Shown here piece by piece: positions 10,149-18,439 of a stretch of DNA of 64,000 bases. Under the pieces are notes generated by a model. It was not told the origin of the DNA. It searched no databases and saw nothing but the letters and a program-made list of their open reading frames with translations. Each line of letters opens with the position of its first letter. Position 1 is the stretch's first letter. The position numbers were made by a program, and so were the translations under genes. Source of the stretch: Gaiellaceae bacterium (GTDB lineage: Bacteria > Actinomycetota > Thermoleophilia > Gaiellales > Gaiellaceae); NCBI GenBank assembly GCA_026002995.1, contig BPGK01000001.1, forward strand, positions 1,798,001 through 1,862,000, written 5' to 3'.

Positions 10149-12380
10149 ATGAGCCTCCCCGCCCGGGTTTCCGCGGCCCTCGCAGCGCTTGCGTTCGTCC
10201 TCACACTCGCCGGCTGGTGGAGCGGTAGTCCCGGCATCGACCTGCCGTGGGCGCCCAGCCTCGGCCTCCGCCTCTCCTTCGAGCTCGACGGGCTGGGCGT
10301 CCTCTACAGCCTCCTCGCCACCGGGATCGGCTTCGCGGTCGTTCTCTACTCCGGCGCGTACGTCCCGCTCCACCTCGAGCACCAGCAGCGCCCGCATCGA
10401 GACGAGGTGCGCTTCTTCGGCCTGCTGCTCCTCTTCATGGTGTCCATGGTCGGTCTCGCCACGGCCCGGGATCTGATCCTCCTCTTCGTCTTCTGGGACC
10501 TGACCGCGATCGCGTCCTACTTCCTCATCGGGTACGACCGGCAGGAGGCCGAGGCCCGGACGGCGGCGCTCATGGCGCTCGTCGTGACCGGGGTCACCGC
10601 GGTGCTGCTCCTGATCGGGACACTCGTCCTGTACGCGGAGTACGGAACCTTCTCCATCCCCGAGCTCGTCGCTTCCGTCGAGCCAGGCGGTACGGTCACC
10701 CTCGCCGCGACGCTGATGGCGCTCGCCGGCCTGGCGAAGTGCGCACAGGTGCCGTTCCACTTCTGGCTCCCGCGCGCGATGGCCGCCCCCTCGCCCGTCT
10801 CCGCGTACCTGCACGCGGCAGCGATGGTTGCGGCCGGGGTCTTCCTCCTCGGGCGCATCTACCCGTTCCTCGAGACGAGCGAGCTCCTCCTCGACGGGCT
10901 CGTCGTCGTCGGCTTCGCCTCGATGTTCGTCGGCGGGATCGTCGCCCTCACGCGGGATCGCCTGAAGCAGCTCCTCGCCTACTCCACGGTCTCGCAGTAC
11001 GGCTACGTCGTCGTCCTGTACGGCCTCGGCGACACGGTCGGCGTGGTGGGGGCGAGCTTCTACGTCATCGCGCACGCGCTCGCGAAGAGCGCGCTCTTCC
11101 TCACGGCGGGCGCGGTTGCGGAAGCGACGGGAGAGCGCCGCCTCTCCGAACTCGGCGGGCTCCGTCGCGCGATGCCTGCCCTCGCCCTCGGCAGCGGCCT
11201 CGCCGCCGCGGGGCTCGCAGCGCTCCCGCTCACGATCGGCTTCTTCAAGGACGAGCTCTTCTTCCAGGCGGGAGTCGAGCGGTCGCCGGGGATCGCCGTG
11301 CTCACGATTCTCGGGGCGGCGCTGACTTTCGCCTACATCGGGCGCTTCTGGATCGGGGTCTTCCTCGGCCCGACGCGCGCTCCCGCCCACCGCGTGAGCG
11401 CCCTACTCACGGGGCCGGTCGTCGCGCTCGGCGGGCTCGTCCTCGTCGGCGGGCTCTTGCCCGAACCGTTCGTGGCACTCGCGAACGCCGCGGCGGAGGC
11501 GAGCCTCGGCGCAGCAGCCTCGGTCGACGTCTTCTACCACCTCGATGCGCGCGCGGAGAACCTCATGGCGCTCTCCGCGTACGCGATCGGCGCAGCTGCG
11601 CTCGCGGCTCCGCGCGTCTGGCGCGCGGCCGCGGAGACGTGCGCCCGGCTCGGCGAGCGGCTCGGCCCGGAGCGCGTCTACGTCGCGACGATCCGTAGCC
11701 TCAACGAGACCTCTGACCGCATCCACGGAATCGAGGTGCGCGACCTCCGCACGCGGATCGCGGCGATCCTCGTCCCCGGCGGACTCCTCGTGCTGCTCGG
11801 TCTGCTCGCAACGCCGACGGCCGGGGCGTACACGGTGGGATCGCTCGACCGCGGCGACACGGCGCTCGTCCTCGTCTTGGCGACGGCCGCGCTCGCAGCC
11901 ATCGCCACGACGCTTCCGCGTCAGCACCTCACGCTCCTCCTCGTCGCCGCGAGCGTCGGCTTCAGTCTCGCCGTCGTCTACGCCTTCCTCGGCGGGCCGG
12001 ACGTCGCGCTCGTCGCAGTGCTCGTGGAGACGACCCTCACCCTGCTCTTCATCGGCGTCTTCGCCCTCATGCCGCGCGCCTCCCTCAGGCGGCTCGCCGC
12101 GCTGAGGACCCCCCCGACGCGGCGCTGGCGCGACCCGCTCGTCGGGGCTGCGGCAGCGCTCGCCGCGTTCCTCGTCGTCTGGGGCGCGCTCTCGCGCCCG
12201 AGCGTCGGCGAGAGCGTGGCCGAGGAGCACGTCCGCCTCACCCCCGACGCGCACGCGAAGGACGTCGTGACGGCGATCCTCACCGACTTCCGCGGGCTCG
12301 ACACGCTCGGCGAGATCACCGTGGTCGCGATCGCGTTCTTCGGCATCGCCACGCTCCTCCGCAGAGGGAGGCTCTCGTGA
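10149..12380 (+). CDS. mrpA: Mrp Na+/H+ antiporter subunit A
   Basis: Predicted 743-residue polytopic membrane protein, homologous to complex I subunit NuoL, and the largest subunit of the Mrp antiporter. The proton-channel core includes ILLFVFWDLTAIASYFLIGY (about 105-125), KCAQVPFHFWLPRAMAAPSPVSAYLHAA (Lys-HFWLP motif, about 197-224) and the half-channel region RDRLKQLLAYSTVSQYGYV. The C-terminal part carries MrpB-like/MbhD- and MbhE-like segments, including DFRGLDTLGEI near the end. It is shorter than many MrpA proteins but appears complete. The ATG at 10149 follows a weak ggggat element. It overlaps mrpB by four bases. Confidence 0.93.
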   Translation: MSLPARVSAALAALAFVLTLAGWWSGSPGIDLPWAPSLGLRLSFELDGLGVLYSLLATGIGFAVVLYSGAYVPLHLEHQQRPHRDEVRFFGLLLLFMVSMVGLATARDLILLFVFWDLTAIASYFLIGYDRQEAEARTAALMALVVTGVTAVLLLIGTLVLYAEYGTFSIPELVASVEPGGTVTLAATLMALAGLAKCAQVPFHFWLPRAMAAPSPVSAYLHAAAMVAAGVFLLGRIYPFLETSELLLDGLVVVGFASMFVGGIVALTRDRLKQLLAYSTVSQYGYVVVLYGLGDTVGVVGASFYVIAHALAKSALFLTAGAVAEATGERRLSELGGLRRAMPALALGSGLAAAGLAALPLTIGFFKDELFFQAGVERSPGIAVLTILGAALTFAYIGRFWIGVFLGPTRAPAHRVSALLTGPVVALGGLVLVGGLLPEPFVALANAAAEASLGAAASVDVFYHLDARAENLMALSAYAIGAAALAAPRVWRAAAETCARLGERLGPERVYVATIRSLNETSDRIHGIEVRDLRTRIAAILVPGGLLVLLGLLATPTAGAYTVGSLDRGDTALVLVLATAALAAIATTLPRQHLTLLLVAASVGFSLAVVYAFLGGPDVALVAVLVETTLTLLFIGVFALMPRASLRRLAALRTPPTRRWRDPLVGAAAALAAFLVVWGALSRPSVGESVAEEHVRLTPDAHAKDVVTAILTDFRGLDTLGEITVVAIAFFGIATLLRRGRLS

Positions 12381-12814
12381 CGTCGCTCCTGACGCAGGTG
12401 GTCGTGCGACTCCTGCTCGCGCCGACGATCGTGATCGCCGCCGCCGTTCTCGCAAAGGGGTACTCGAGCGTGGGCGACGGCTTCAGCGCCGGCGTCATCG
12501 CCGCGCTCGGCGTCATCGCCGTGTACCTCGTGCTCGGGGCGGAGCAGGCCGATCGCCTCCTGCCCGTGCGCCTCGCCCCCGTCGGCGCGATCGCGGGGCT
12601 CCTCATCACCCTCGTCGTGACCTTCTCGTCCGTCGTGCGCGGGGAGCCGCTGCTCACGCACGCCCCTCCCCCGGGGGCCGACGTGATCCATCTCGGCACG
12701 CTTGAGCTGATCACAGCCGTCGCCTTCGACGTCGGCGTCTTCCTGCTCGTCTTCGGCGCGGTCGTCGGGATCCTCCGCACGGTCGCCCTGGCCCGCTCGG
12801 AGGCCGGCTCGTGA
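12377..12814 (+). CDS. mrpB: Mrp antiporter subunit B
   Basis: Predicted 145-residue membrane protein of the MnhB/MrpB family. It has four hydrophobic segments and the conserved features GDGFSAGVIAAL (about 35-46) and ELITAVAFDVGVFLLVFG (about 112-129). It is a structural subunit of the antiporter membrane complex with no catalytic motif of its own. The GTG start lies inside the last codons of mrpA (GTGA overlap), and its own end overlaps mrpC the same way, so expression of the subunits is coupled. Confidence 0.92.
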   Translation: MTSLLTQVVVRLLLAPTIVIAAAVLAKGYSSVGDGFSAGVIAALGVIAVYLVLGAEQADRLLPVRLAPVGAIAGLLITLVVTFSSVVRGEPLLTHAPPPGADVIHLGTLELITAVAFDVGVFLLVFGAVVGILRTVALARSEAGS

Positions 12815-13182
12815 TCCTCCTCCTCTCCGCTGTCGTCGCGGTTCTCTTCGGAGCCGGAGCCTTCCTCGTGCTGAAGACAGACCTGCTCCGCGTCGTCGTC
12901 GGGATGGTGCTCATCTCCCACGCCGCGAACCTCACGCTCATGGCGAGCGGGCTCACGCGCGGGAAGGCGCCGATCTACCCGCTCCCGAACGGCGAGGTCA
13001 GCGACCCGCTCGTCCAGGCGATGACGCTGACCGCCCTCGTCATCGGGTTCGGCGTGACCGCGCTCCTGCTCGGGATCGCCTACCGCGTGTACGAGACCCA
13101 CTTCGCCGTCGACTTCGACCGCCTGGCGGAGGAGGAGGCCCGCCGGGAGGCGGAGCTCGAGCAGGAGGAGGTGTCGGTGTGA
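12811..13182 (+). CDS. mrpC: Mrp antiporter subunit C (NuoK-like)
   Basis: Predicted 123-residue membrane protein with three helices, homologous to NuoK. Family features are LLRVVVGMVLISHAANLTLM and DPLVQAMTLTALVIGFGVTA. A short charged, Glu-rich tail (about 105-122) lies on the cytoplasmic side. GTG start, with overlaps at both ends to mrpB and mrpD. Together with MrpA and MrpD it forms the complex I-like proton and sodium path. Confidence 0.93.
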   Translation: MILLLSAVVAVLFGAGAFLVLKTDLLRVVVGMVLISHAANLTLMASGLTRGKAPIYPLPNGEVSDPLVQAMTLTALVIGFGVTALLLGIAYRVYETHFAVDFDRLAEEEARREAELEQEEVSV

Positions 13183-14561
13183 CGCTCGTCCTGCCGCTCG
13201 CGATCCCGTGGTTTGCCGCCGTCGCACTCGCCGCCCTCGACGGGCGCCGGCCGGCCGTCGGCTGGGCCGCGGTCGCTTCGCTCGCAGCCGCGCTCGTCGC
13301 GACCGCCGCGCTCGCGATCCGCGTCTGGACGGAAGGGCCGGTCGAGACCGTCACCGGAGGCTGGCCGGTCGGCGTCGGGATCACACTGCGCGCCGACGCC
13401 CTGAGCGTCCTGTTCTCCCTCCTCACGCTCGCGGTTCTCGTCGTCTGCCTCGCCCATGAGGTCCTCTCCGGCATCGAGTCGCGCCTCTTCCCCGCGCTCG
13501 TGGCCTTCATGACCGTCGGGCTCACCGGCCTCTTCCTGACAGGCGACATCTTCAGCTTCTACGTCTTCTTCGAGATCGCGATGGTCTCGGCGTACGTGAT
13601 CACGGGGTACGGCGGCCGGCCGCGGCAGATCAGCGCCGCCTTCGTCTTCGCGGTCGTCAACCTGCTCGGGTCGTTCGTCTTCCTGATCGCGATCGCGGCG
13701 ACCTACCACGTGACCGGATCGCTCGAGATGGGGCAGGTCGCCGAGCGGATCGCGGACGTCGAGCCGAGCACGGTCATCCTCATCGCCGTCACCGTCTTCG
13801 TCGCCTTCGGAGTCAAGCTGGGTCTTTTCCCGTTCCACTTCTGGCTCCCGGTCGTGTACGCGAGCGTGCGCCCGGCGGTCGCCGCGATCCTGAGCGGCGC
13901 GCTCGCGAACATCGGAACGTACGGCGTCCTCCGCTTCGGCGCCGACGTGTTCCCACGCGAGCTCGAGTTCAGCGCGAGCGCCCTCGTCGTTCTCGGCGTG
14001 ATCACGATCCTGTACGGGGCGATGCAGGCGATGTCGCGGCGGACCGCGCCGGAGGTGATCGCGTACTCGTCGATCGGCCAGGTCGGGTACGTCCTGATCG
14101 CGCTCGCGATCGGCGGGCCGATCGGGTACGCGGCCGCGGTGCTGTACGCGATCCTGAACTCCCTCAACAAGGTGCTTCTGTTCCTCGCCTCGGGGCTCCG
14201 CGGCTGGCTCGTCGGGGCGGCGTTCTTCGTGGGCGTGATCAGCGTCGCGGGCATACCCCCGGCTGCGGGGTTCTTCGGGAAGCTCGAGGTCTTCCGGGCG
14301 GCGATCGAGGACGCGAGCGTCACGCTCGTCGCACTCCTCTTCCTGGGCGGCGCCCTCTCCGTCGTCTACCTGCTCCAGATCTACCAGCACGTCTACTGGC
14401 GCCCCGGCGGCGTCGCGGCGGGGGGCGAGGCGAGTCCTGTCGTCCTGCGCGCGCTCACGTTCGCGGTCGCGCTGGTCGTCCTCGCGCTCGGCCTCTGGCC
14501 CGAGCCGCTGCTCGCGGCGAGCCGTGCGGCGGCCGAGGTGCTCGTCGGAGGCCCCGAATGA
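13179..14561 (+). CDS. mrpD: Mrp antiporter subunit D (NuoN/NuoM-like)
   Basis: Predicted 460-residue membrane protein, homologous to complex I antiporter-like subunits. Key landmarks are FFEIAMVSAYVITGYGG (about 129-145, with the conserved Glu of the proton channel), KLGLFPFHFWLPVVYASVRP (Lys plus HFWLP) and AYSSIGQVGYVLIALAIGGP. About 12-14 transmembrane helices are expected. The start is a GTG within the mrpC stop region. Its ATGA-type overlap with mrpE keeps subunit stoichiometry tied. Length is typical. Confidence 0.93.
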   Translation: MTLVLPLAIPWFAAVALAALDGRRPAVGWAAVASLAAALVATAALAIRVWTEGPVETVTGGWPVGVGITLRADALSVLFSLLTLAVLVVCLAHEVLSGIESRLFPALVAFMTVGLTGLFLTGDIFSFYVFFEIAMVSAYVITGYGGRPRQISAAFVFAVVNLLGSFVFLIAIAATYHVTGSLEMGQVAERIADVEPSTVILIAVTVFVAFGVKLGLFPFHFWLPVVYASVRPAVAAILSGALANIGTYGVLRFGADVFPRELEFSASALVVLGVITILYGAMQAMSRRTAPEVIAYSSIGQVGYVLIALAIGGPIGYAAAVLYAILNSLNKVLLFLASGLRGWLVGAAFFVGVISVAGIPPAAGFFGKLEVFRAAIEDASVTLVALLFLGGALSVVYLLQIYQHVYWRPGGVAAGGEASPVVLRALTFAVALVVLALGLWPEPLLAASRAAAEVLVGGPE

Positions 14562-15052
14562 GCCGGACCGTGCTCGCGCTCGTCCTCCTGACGGTCGTCT
14601 ACGCGCTTGCGCTCGCGAGCTTCGACCCGTGGGACGTCGCGCTCGGGCTCGGCGCGTCTGCGACGACGCTCCTGATCTTCCGACGCCTCCTCCTCGGCGA
14701 CAGGACGGCCCCGATCGAGGGATTGGTACGTCGCGCGATCGGCCTCCCGCGCCTCGTCTGGCGCATCGTCGTCGACATCACGGTCGGCACCTGGCGCGTC
14801 GCCACGGTCGTGCTCCACCTGAGACCGCTCGAGCATCCGGGAATCGTCGTCATCCCGCTCGGCGAGCGGACCGAGCTGGGAGCCGTGATGAGCGCGTACC
14901 TGAGCACGCTCTCGCCCGGAGAGTGCGTGGTCGACATCGACTGGGAGCGTCGCTGCCTGCTCATGCACGTGCTCGACGCGGGCGACCCCGACGCCGTGCG
15001 CGCTCGATTCGCGCGCTTCTACGAGGACTGCCAGCGGAGGGTGGTTCCCTAG
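14558..15052 (+). CDS. mrpE: Mrp antiporter subunit E
   Basis: Predicted 164-residue MnhE/MrpE family protein. Hydrophobic N-terminal helices (about 1-45) are followed by an amphipathic region and a cytoplasmic C-terminal domain. Recognisable stretches are LPRLVWRIVVDI and the TLSPGE...DIDWERRCLLMHVLD segment typical of MrpE. ATG start overlapping the mrpD stop. The TAG stop at 15050 overlaps the GTG of mrpF. Confidence 0.9.
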   Translation: MSRTVLALVLLTVVYALALASFDPWDVALGLGASATTLLIFRRLLLGDRTAPIEGLVRRAIGLPRLVWRIVVDITVGTWRVATVVLHLRPLEHPGIVVIPLGERTELGAVMSAYLSTLSPGECVVDIDWERRCLLMHVLDAGDPDAVRARFARFYEDCQRRVVP

Positions 15053-15324
15053 TGCATACGGCCGTCTTCACCGCAGCCGCGGTCTGGATGACCGTGCTCC
15101 TCGGGGCGAGCATCGTCCTCGTGATCCGCGCCCGCTCGCTCGGAAGCCGGATCCTCTCGCTCGACATGGCCGTCTTGATCGTGATCGGATTGCTCGTACT
15201 CCTCTCCGACGTCGAGCGCGTGCCGTACTTCCTCGACGCGGCGCTCGTGCTCGCGCTCCTCTCCTTCGTCGCCACCGTCGCCGCCGCCCGGTACCACGAG
15301 TCCGAAGGGGAGCTGTTCAGGTGA
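15052..15324 (+). CDS. mrpF: Mrp antiporter subunit F
   Basis: Predicted 90-residue membrane protein with three helices. The motif SLGSRILSLDMAVLIVIG matches the conserved Arg-Asp region of MnhF/MrpF. It starts at a GTG that shares a base with the mrpE stop (TAGTG), and its end overlaps mrpG. Small MrpF proteins are easily missed by gene finders; here position in the operon and motif together make the call secure. Confidence 0.9.
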   Translation: MHTAVFTAAAVWMTVLLGASIVLVIRARSLGSRILSLDMAVLIVIGLLVLLSDVERVPYFLDAALVLALLSFVATVAAARYHESEGELFR

Positions 15325-16094
15325 TCGTGATTCCCTGGGTCGCGGATGCTCTCGTCGTGCTCGCGCTCGTCGTGATGACCGTCGGCGTCTATGGGATCCG
15401 GCGGATGCCGGACGTCTACACGCAGCTCCACGCCACGAGCAAGGCGGTCGTCCTCGGCGTGATCGCCATTCTCGTCGCGTCCGCGGTCAGCGGCGATCCC
15501 GAGATCATCCTTCGCCTCGTCCTGATCGGCATCTTCCTCCTCCTCACGACGCCGGTCTCCGCGCACGTCGTCGCGCGGGCTGCGTATCGTCGGCGAGAGC
15601 CCATGACGACGCCCGGCGCCATCGACGAGTCCGGACGCGGCCTGACTGCGGCAGCGCGCAACGGCGAGGAAGACGGGTCGAGGCGGCAAGGCTCCGAACT
15701 GCGCGAGATCGTCGTCGGCTACGACGGCTCTGAGTCGTCCCGGCGAGCGCTCGAGCGCGCCGCCCAGCTCGTGGCCGAGGACGGCCGTGTCACGCTCGTC
15801 ACCGCGGGCTCGATCCTCCCGTCCACCCCGGGGGGAAATGTGGACGAGATCGACGAGCGCCGGCGCGTGCTGCTCGAGGGCCGCAAGCGCCTCGCCGCGC
15901 TCGGCATTCGGGCCGACGTCGTCGAGGCCGTCGGCGACCCGACGGACGCGATCATCGAGACGGCTCGTGATCTCGACGCCGACCTCATCGTCGTCGGTAC
16001 CCGCGGCCGCAACGTCGCGGCGCGCGTCCTACTCGGCTCCGTCTCCACGGCGGTCGTGAACGCAGCGCCCTGCGACGTGCTCGTCGTCCGCTGA
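15321..16094 (+). CDS. mrpG: MrpG fused to a universal stress protein domain
   Basis: Predicted 257-residue two-part protein. Residues 1-90 are MrpG: three membrane helices and the conserved GVYGIRRMPDVYTQLHATSK. A hydrophilic linker (about 91-126) leads to a complete Usp domain (127-257), which starts REIVVGYDGSESSRRALERA and ends with the ATP-binding loop GTRGRNVAARVLLGS, an exact G-x2-G-x9-G-S match. The usual MrpG is about 110-130 residues, so the extra domain is a genuine fusion with no stop or frame change at the junction. It places a probable ATP-binding stress sensor on the cytoplasmic face of the antiporter. Last gene of the operon. Confidence 0.9.
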   Translation: MIVIPWVADALVVLALVVMTVGVYGIRRMPDVYTQLHATSKAVVLGVIAILVASAVSGDPEIILRLVLIGIFLLLTTPVSAHVVARAAYRRREPMTTPGAIDESGRGLTAAARNGEEDGSRRQGSELREIVVGYDGSESSRRALERAAQLVAEDGRVTLVTAGSILPSTPGGNVDEIDERRRVLLEGRKRLAALGIRADVVEAVGDPTDAIIETARDLDADLIVVGTRGRNVAARVLLGSVSTAVVNAAPCDVLVVR

Positions 16095-16100
16095 GCGCGC

Positions 16101-16817
16101 TCACACCGGAGCGGACACGACGATCGGATCGCTCGTCGGCGCGGTAGCGCCACCTGCGGCCTCGACTGTGACGGCGACGACGTCTCCTCGTGTGACCTTC
16201 TCGGTCAGGAGCGCGACGGCGAGCGGCTCGCCACCCTCGAAGAGCCCGCCGGACTTCGCTCTCGTGAGGTCGCCGTCGGGCACGATCCAGAGCTGGTACG
16301 TCGAGCCTGGCGCAACCCGCTCGAGCTGCCGCAAGACGACAACGGCACGCCCGTCCGGCGAGACGAGCAGGCGCCCTTGGCCGGCCTCGAGGGAGACGAC
16401 GCGGCTGCCAGGATCCGAGAGCAGCGCCGCCGCCGCCCGTGCTGTCGCGAGCGCGGAGCGCGCCTCGTCGAGATCCGAGCGCAGGCTCGCCGCCCAGAGC
16501 CCGACACCGAGGGCGACAGCCGCGGCGAGCGCGGTGACGGCGGCGAGCCCCTGCACAAGCCGGTCGGAGCGCCGCCGGAGCGGGACGATGACCTGCGCCT
16601 CCGCCCGTGCGGCGGCCAGGATCCGTGTCCGGAGCTCGGCCGGCGGGGACGGCCCGGACGCGGCGATCGCGAGCTCCTCGGTCGTCCGCCACATCGTCGC
16701 AAGCTCGTCGCGGCAGCGGTGACACGATTCCAGGTGGCGCTCGTAGCGCGCGCGCTCCTCTGCCTCGAGCGCGTCGAGCGCGTACGCAGCCGTCAGGTCG
16801 TGAAGGTCGTGTCCCAT
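16101..16817 (-). CDS. Anti-sigma factor with zinc-finger and RskA domains
   Basis: Predicted 238-residue membrane-anchored anti-sigma factor. An N-terminal cytoplasmic anti-sigma domain (about 1-60) contains the zinc-type motif H-x3-C-x2-C in HLESCHRC. One membrane helix spans about residues 90-110 (LAAVTALAAAVALGVGLWAA), and the external C-terminal domain is RskA-like (GSTYQLWIVPDGDL, GLF-EGGEPLAVAL). It would hold the cognate ECF sigma factor inactive until released by membrane-linked proteolysis. Its start lies 25 bases inside the sigma factor gene, which fits a coupled sigma/anti-sigma pair. Confidence 0.9.
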   Translation of the reverse strand: MGHDLHDLTAAYALDALEAEERARYERHLESCHRCRDELATMWRTTEELAIAASGPSPPAELRTRILAAARAEAQVIVPLRRRSDRLVQGLAAVTALAAAVALGVGLWAASLRSDLDEARSALATARAAAALLSDPGSRVVSLEAGQGRLLVSPDGRAVVVLRQLERVAPGSTYQLWIVPDGDLTRAKSGGLFEGGEPLAVALLTEKVTRGDVVAVTVEAAGGATAPTSDPIVVSAPV

Positions 16818-17377
16818 GCTCCGGTCTGTTCGTCGAGAAGCTCCCGCAGCCGCGCGAGCCCGGAGAACATCCTGCTCTTGATCGTGCCGAGGGGCACGCC
16901 CAACCGCTCGGCCAGCTCGGCCTGCGAGAACCCGCCGTAGTAGGCGAGCTCGATCGCCTCGCGCTGTGCGTCGGGCAGACGGGCGAGCGCACCTTGCACA
17001 CGCTCGCGCTCGAGACGGAGCCAGGCGACGTCCTCCGCGGACGCAGCCTCTCCCGCGGCGCGGCCCTCCGCGAGCGGGTCCGCCCGCCGACGATCCTCAC
17101 GGCGGACGAGATCGACGGCGCGACGGTGCACGAGCGTGAGGATCCAGGTGCTCGCCTTCGCGCGGTCCGCCCGGTAGCCGGTAGCGCCGCGCCACACCCC
17201 GAGGAAGGCCTCCTGCACGGCGTCCTCGGCGAGACGCTCGTCGCGCAGAACGCGGAGCGCGAGCCCGTAGGCGATCCGCCCGAGTCGGTCGTAGAGCTCG
17301 CCGAGAGCCTTGTCGTCGCCTCTCCCCACGAGGGCGACGAGCGCCTCGTCGGACAGGTGCGTGTGCTCTCGTCGCAT
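16793..17377 (-). CDS. ECF-type RNA polymerase sigma factor (SigK-like)
   Basis: Predicted 194-residue sigma-70 family factor with only regions 2 and 4. Region 2 includes LYDRLGRIAYGLALRVL and AEDAVQEAFLGVWR (about 30-65). Region 4 includes ALARLPDAQREAIELAYYGG and the helix-turn-helix SQAELAERLGVPLGTIKSRM (about 150-170). ATG at 17377 was chosen because the 21 residues of the longer frame look non-coding. The gene order secreted protein, sigma, anti-sigma on one strand suggests an autoregulated operon. The inducing signal is unknown. Confidence 0.9.
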   Translation of the reverse strand: MRREHTHLSDEALVALVGRGDDKALGELYDRLGRIAYGLALRVLRDERLAEDAVQEAFLGVWRGATGYRADRAKASTWILTLVHRRAVDLVRREDRRRADPLAEGRAAGEAASAEDVAWLRLERERVQGALARLPDAQREAIELAYYGGFSQAELAERLGVPLGTIKSRMFSGLARLRELLDEQTGAWDTTFTT

Positions 17378-17452
17378 GCGCGTGGCCGTCGCCGTGGACA
17401 ACGCTAGCAACGGAGTCACCGGCTCTCGGACGAGCTCCACGAGCGCTGGCCC

Positions 17453-18154
17453 CTAGCCCGGGAGGCCCTTCTGCTTCGCGATCGCCGTGGCAAGGGCGTC
17501 GGCCGTCCCGAACATGTGCGCGTACGCGCCCCGGTAGAGCTGCACGGCCCGGCCATACCGCTTTGCGTGGTACGCGTCGAGCTGACCCTTGAGCTGCAGC
17601 ACGTGCGCGAGCAGGTCGTTCTGCACGGTCTTCGCAGGCAGACCGGTCGCCTTGGCGAGGAAGGCGCCGTGACGCATGGTGTACGTCTGCAGGTTCCGCA
17701 CCGCCCGGTCCTGTCCGGCCTTGTCCCCCTTTGCGAGCGCCACGGTGTAGTCGACGAAGAAGCGGATGTGATCGCGCCACTGGAAGCGCCCGTCGAGGAA
17801 CGTCTTCGCGGCCTGCTTCCCGTAGACGGCCTCGATCGACTTCGCGATCGCGACCGAGTTGCGATCGAGAGCCGCGGCCGCCGCCGGGAAGGCCGGCGAG
17901 CCGGTGACGCCCAGGTTGGTCGCGTTCATCGCGAGTGCCGCGTGCTCACCGAGCTGCCTGCCGAGGAGCGCCCGCAGATCCGAGCGCGTGAGGCCCTGCA
18001 GGGTCGCGATCGCCTCGGCGTGACCCGCGTGAGCGGCATGCGAGTGCGGCATCGCCGCAGGGCTCCCGGGCCCGGTCGTGGCGGCCACGGCGCCGATCGC
18101 GAGCGCTCCGGCCGCGACGAACGCCGCGACGAACGTATACGTCTTGCGTGCCAT
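17453..18154 (-). CDS. Secreted protein of unknown function with His-rich N-terminus
   Basis: Predicted 233-residue exported protein. The signal peptide is about residues 1-24 (TFVAAFVAAGALAIGAVAA). A His/Ala-rich stretch follows (MPHSHAAHAGHAEA), which could bind metal. The rest seems to be two related alpha-helical halves: LGEHAALAMNATNLGV, FQWRDHIRFFVDYTVALAKG and LLAHVLQLKGQLDAYHAKRY. The start has a strong ribosome binding site (aggaggttcgact). It lies 75 bases upstream of the ECF sigma gene on the same strand and may belong to its regulon. I know the pattern only as conserved hypothetical. Confidence 0.65.
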   Translation of the reverse strand: MARKTYTFVAAFVAAGALAIGAVAATTGPGSPAAMPHSHAAHAGHAEAIATLQGLTRSDLRALLGRQLGEHAALAMNATNLGVTGSPAFPAAAAALDRNSVAIAKSIEAVYGKQAAKTFLDGRFQWRDHIRFFVDYTVALAKGDKAGQDRAVRNLQTYTMRHGAFLAKATGLPAKTVQNDLLAHVLQLKGQLDAYHAKRYGRAVQLYRGAYAHMFGTADALATAIAKQKGLPG

Positions 18155-18237
18155 GAGTCGAACCTCCTGTCGAGTGACGGTCATCGCGGCGTCTTCGTCC
18201 GGGAGACGCGATCGGTTCGACAGGGCCTGTCCGCGGT

Positions 18238-18250
18238 GGTGCCTGGCACC
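18238..18250. repeat. Short perfect palindrome GGTGCC-T-GGCACC
   Basis: Six-base arms around a single T, located between the secreted-protein gene and the terminator of tRNA-fMet. Sequences of this type often occur as parts of REP-like intergenic repeats, but only one copy was noticed here, so it could equally be an operator for the sigma/anti-sigma operon. Confidence 0.3.
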
Positions 18251-18281
18251 TCACCTCGCTGACACCCCGAGGAAGGAACAA

Positions 18282-18300
18282 GGCCCCGCCGAGCGGGGCC
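18282..18300 (-). terminator. Rho-independent-type terminator after tRNA-fMet
   Basis: GGCCCCGC and GCGGGGCC form a perfect 8-bp GC stem around a 3-base loop. On the minus strand it lies 7 bases after the tRNA 3' end and is followed by TTGTTCCTTC, a moderately U-rich tail. It fits transcription termination of the tRNA gene. Confidence 0.7.
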
Positions 18301-18307
18301 CTTCGAG

Positions 18308-18381
18308 TAGCGGGGGCAGGATTTGAACCTGCGACCTCCGGGTTATGAGCCCGGCGAGCTACCTGACTGCTCCACCCCGCG
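18308..18381 (-). tRNA. tRNA-fMet (CAT), initiator
   Basis: A 74-base cloverleaf with anticodon CAU. The anticodon stem ends in three G-C pairs (GGG-CTCATAA-CCC), the hallmark of initiator tRNA. The acceptor stem CGCGGGG pairs with CCCCGC and leaves C1 opposite U72 unpaired, as in actinobacterial initiators. The T arm GCAGG-TTCAAAT-CCTGC is perfect. The 3' CCA is not encoded. A strong hairpin terminator follows. Confidence 0.95.
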
Positions 18382-18439
18382 TCGCGAATCGCAGTATAGC
18401 CCAGGTGCCCGGGATCGACACGGCCACGATGATGCACGC

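Noticed and set aside
10134-12455. Long minus-strand frames (418 and 350 codons) opposite mrpA
   Set aside because: Their charged, repetitive translations mirror codon bias of mrpA on the other strand, and mrpA has clear family motifs.
18308-18381. The C1-U72 mismatch of the initiator tRNA as an anomaly
   Set aside because: Actinobacterial initiator tRNAs normally end in CCCCGCUA, so this is expected for the lineage.
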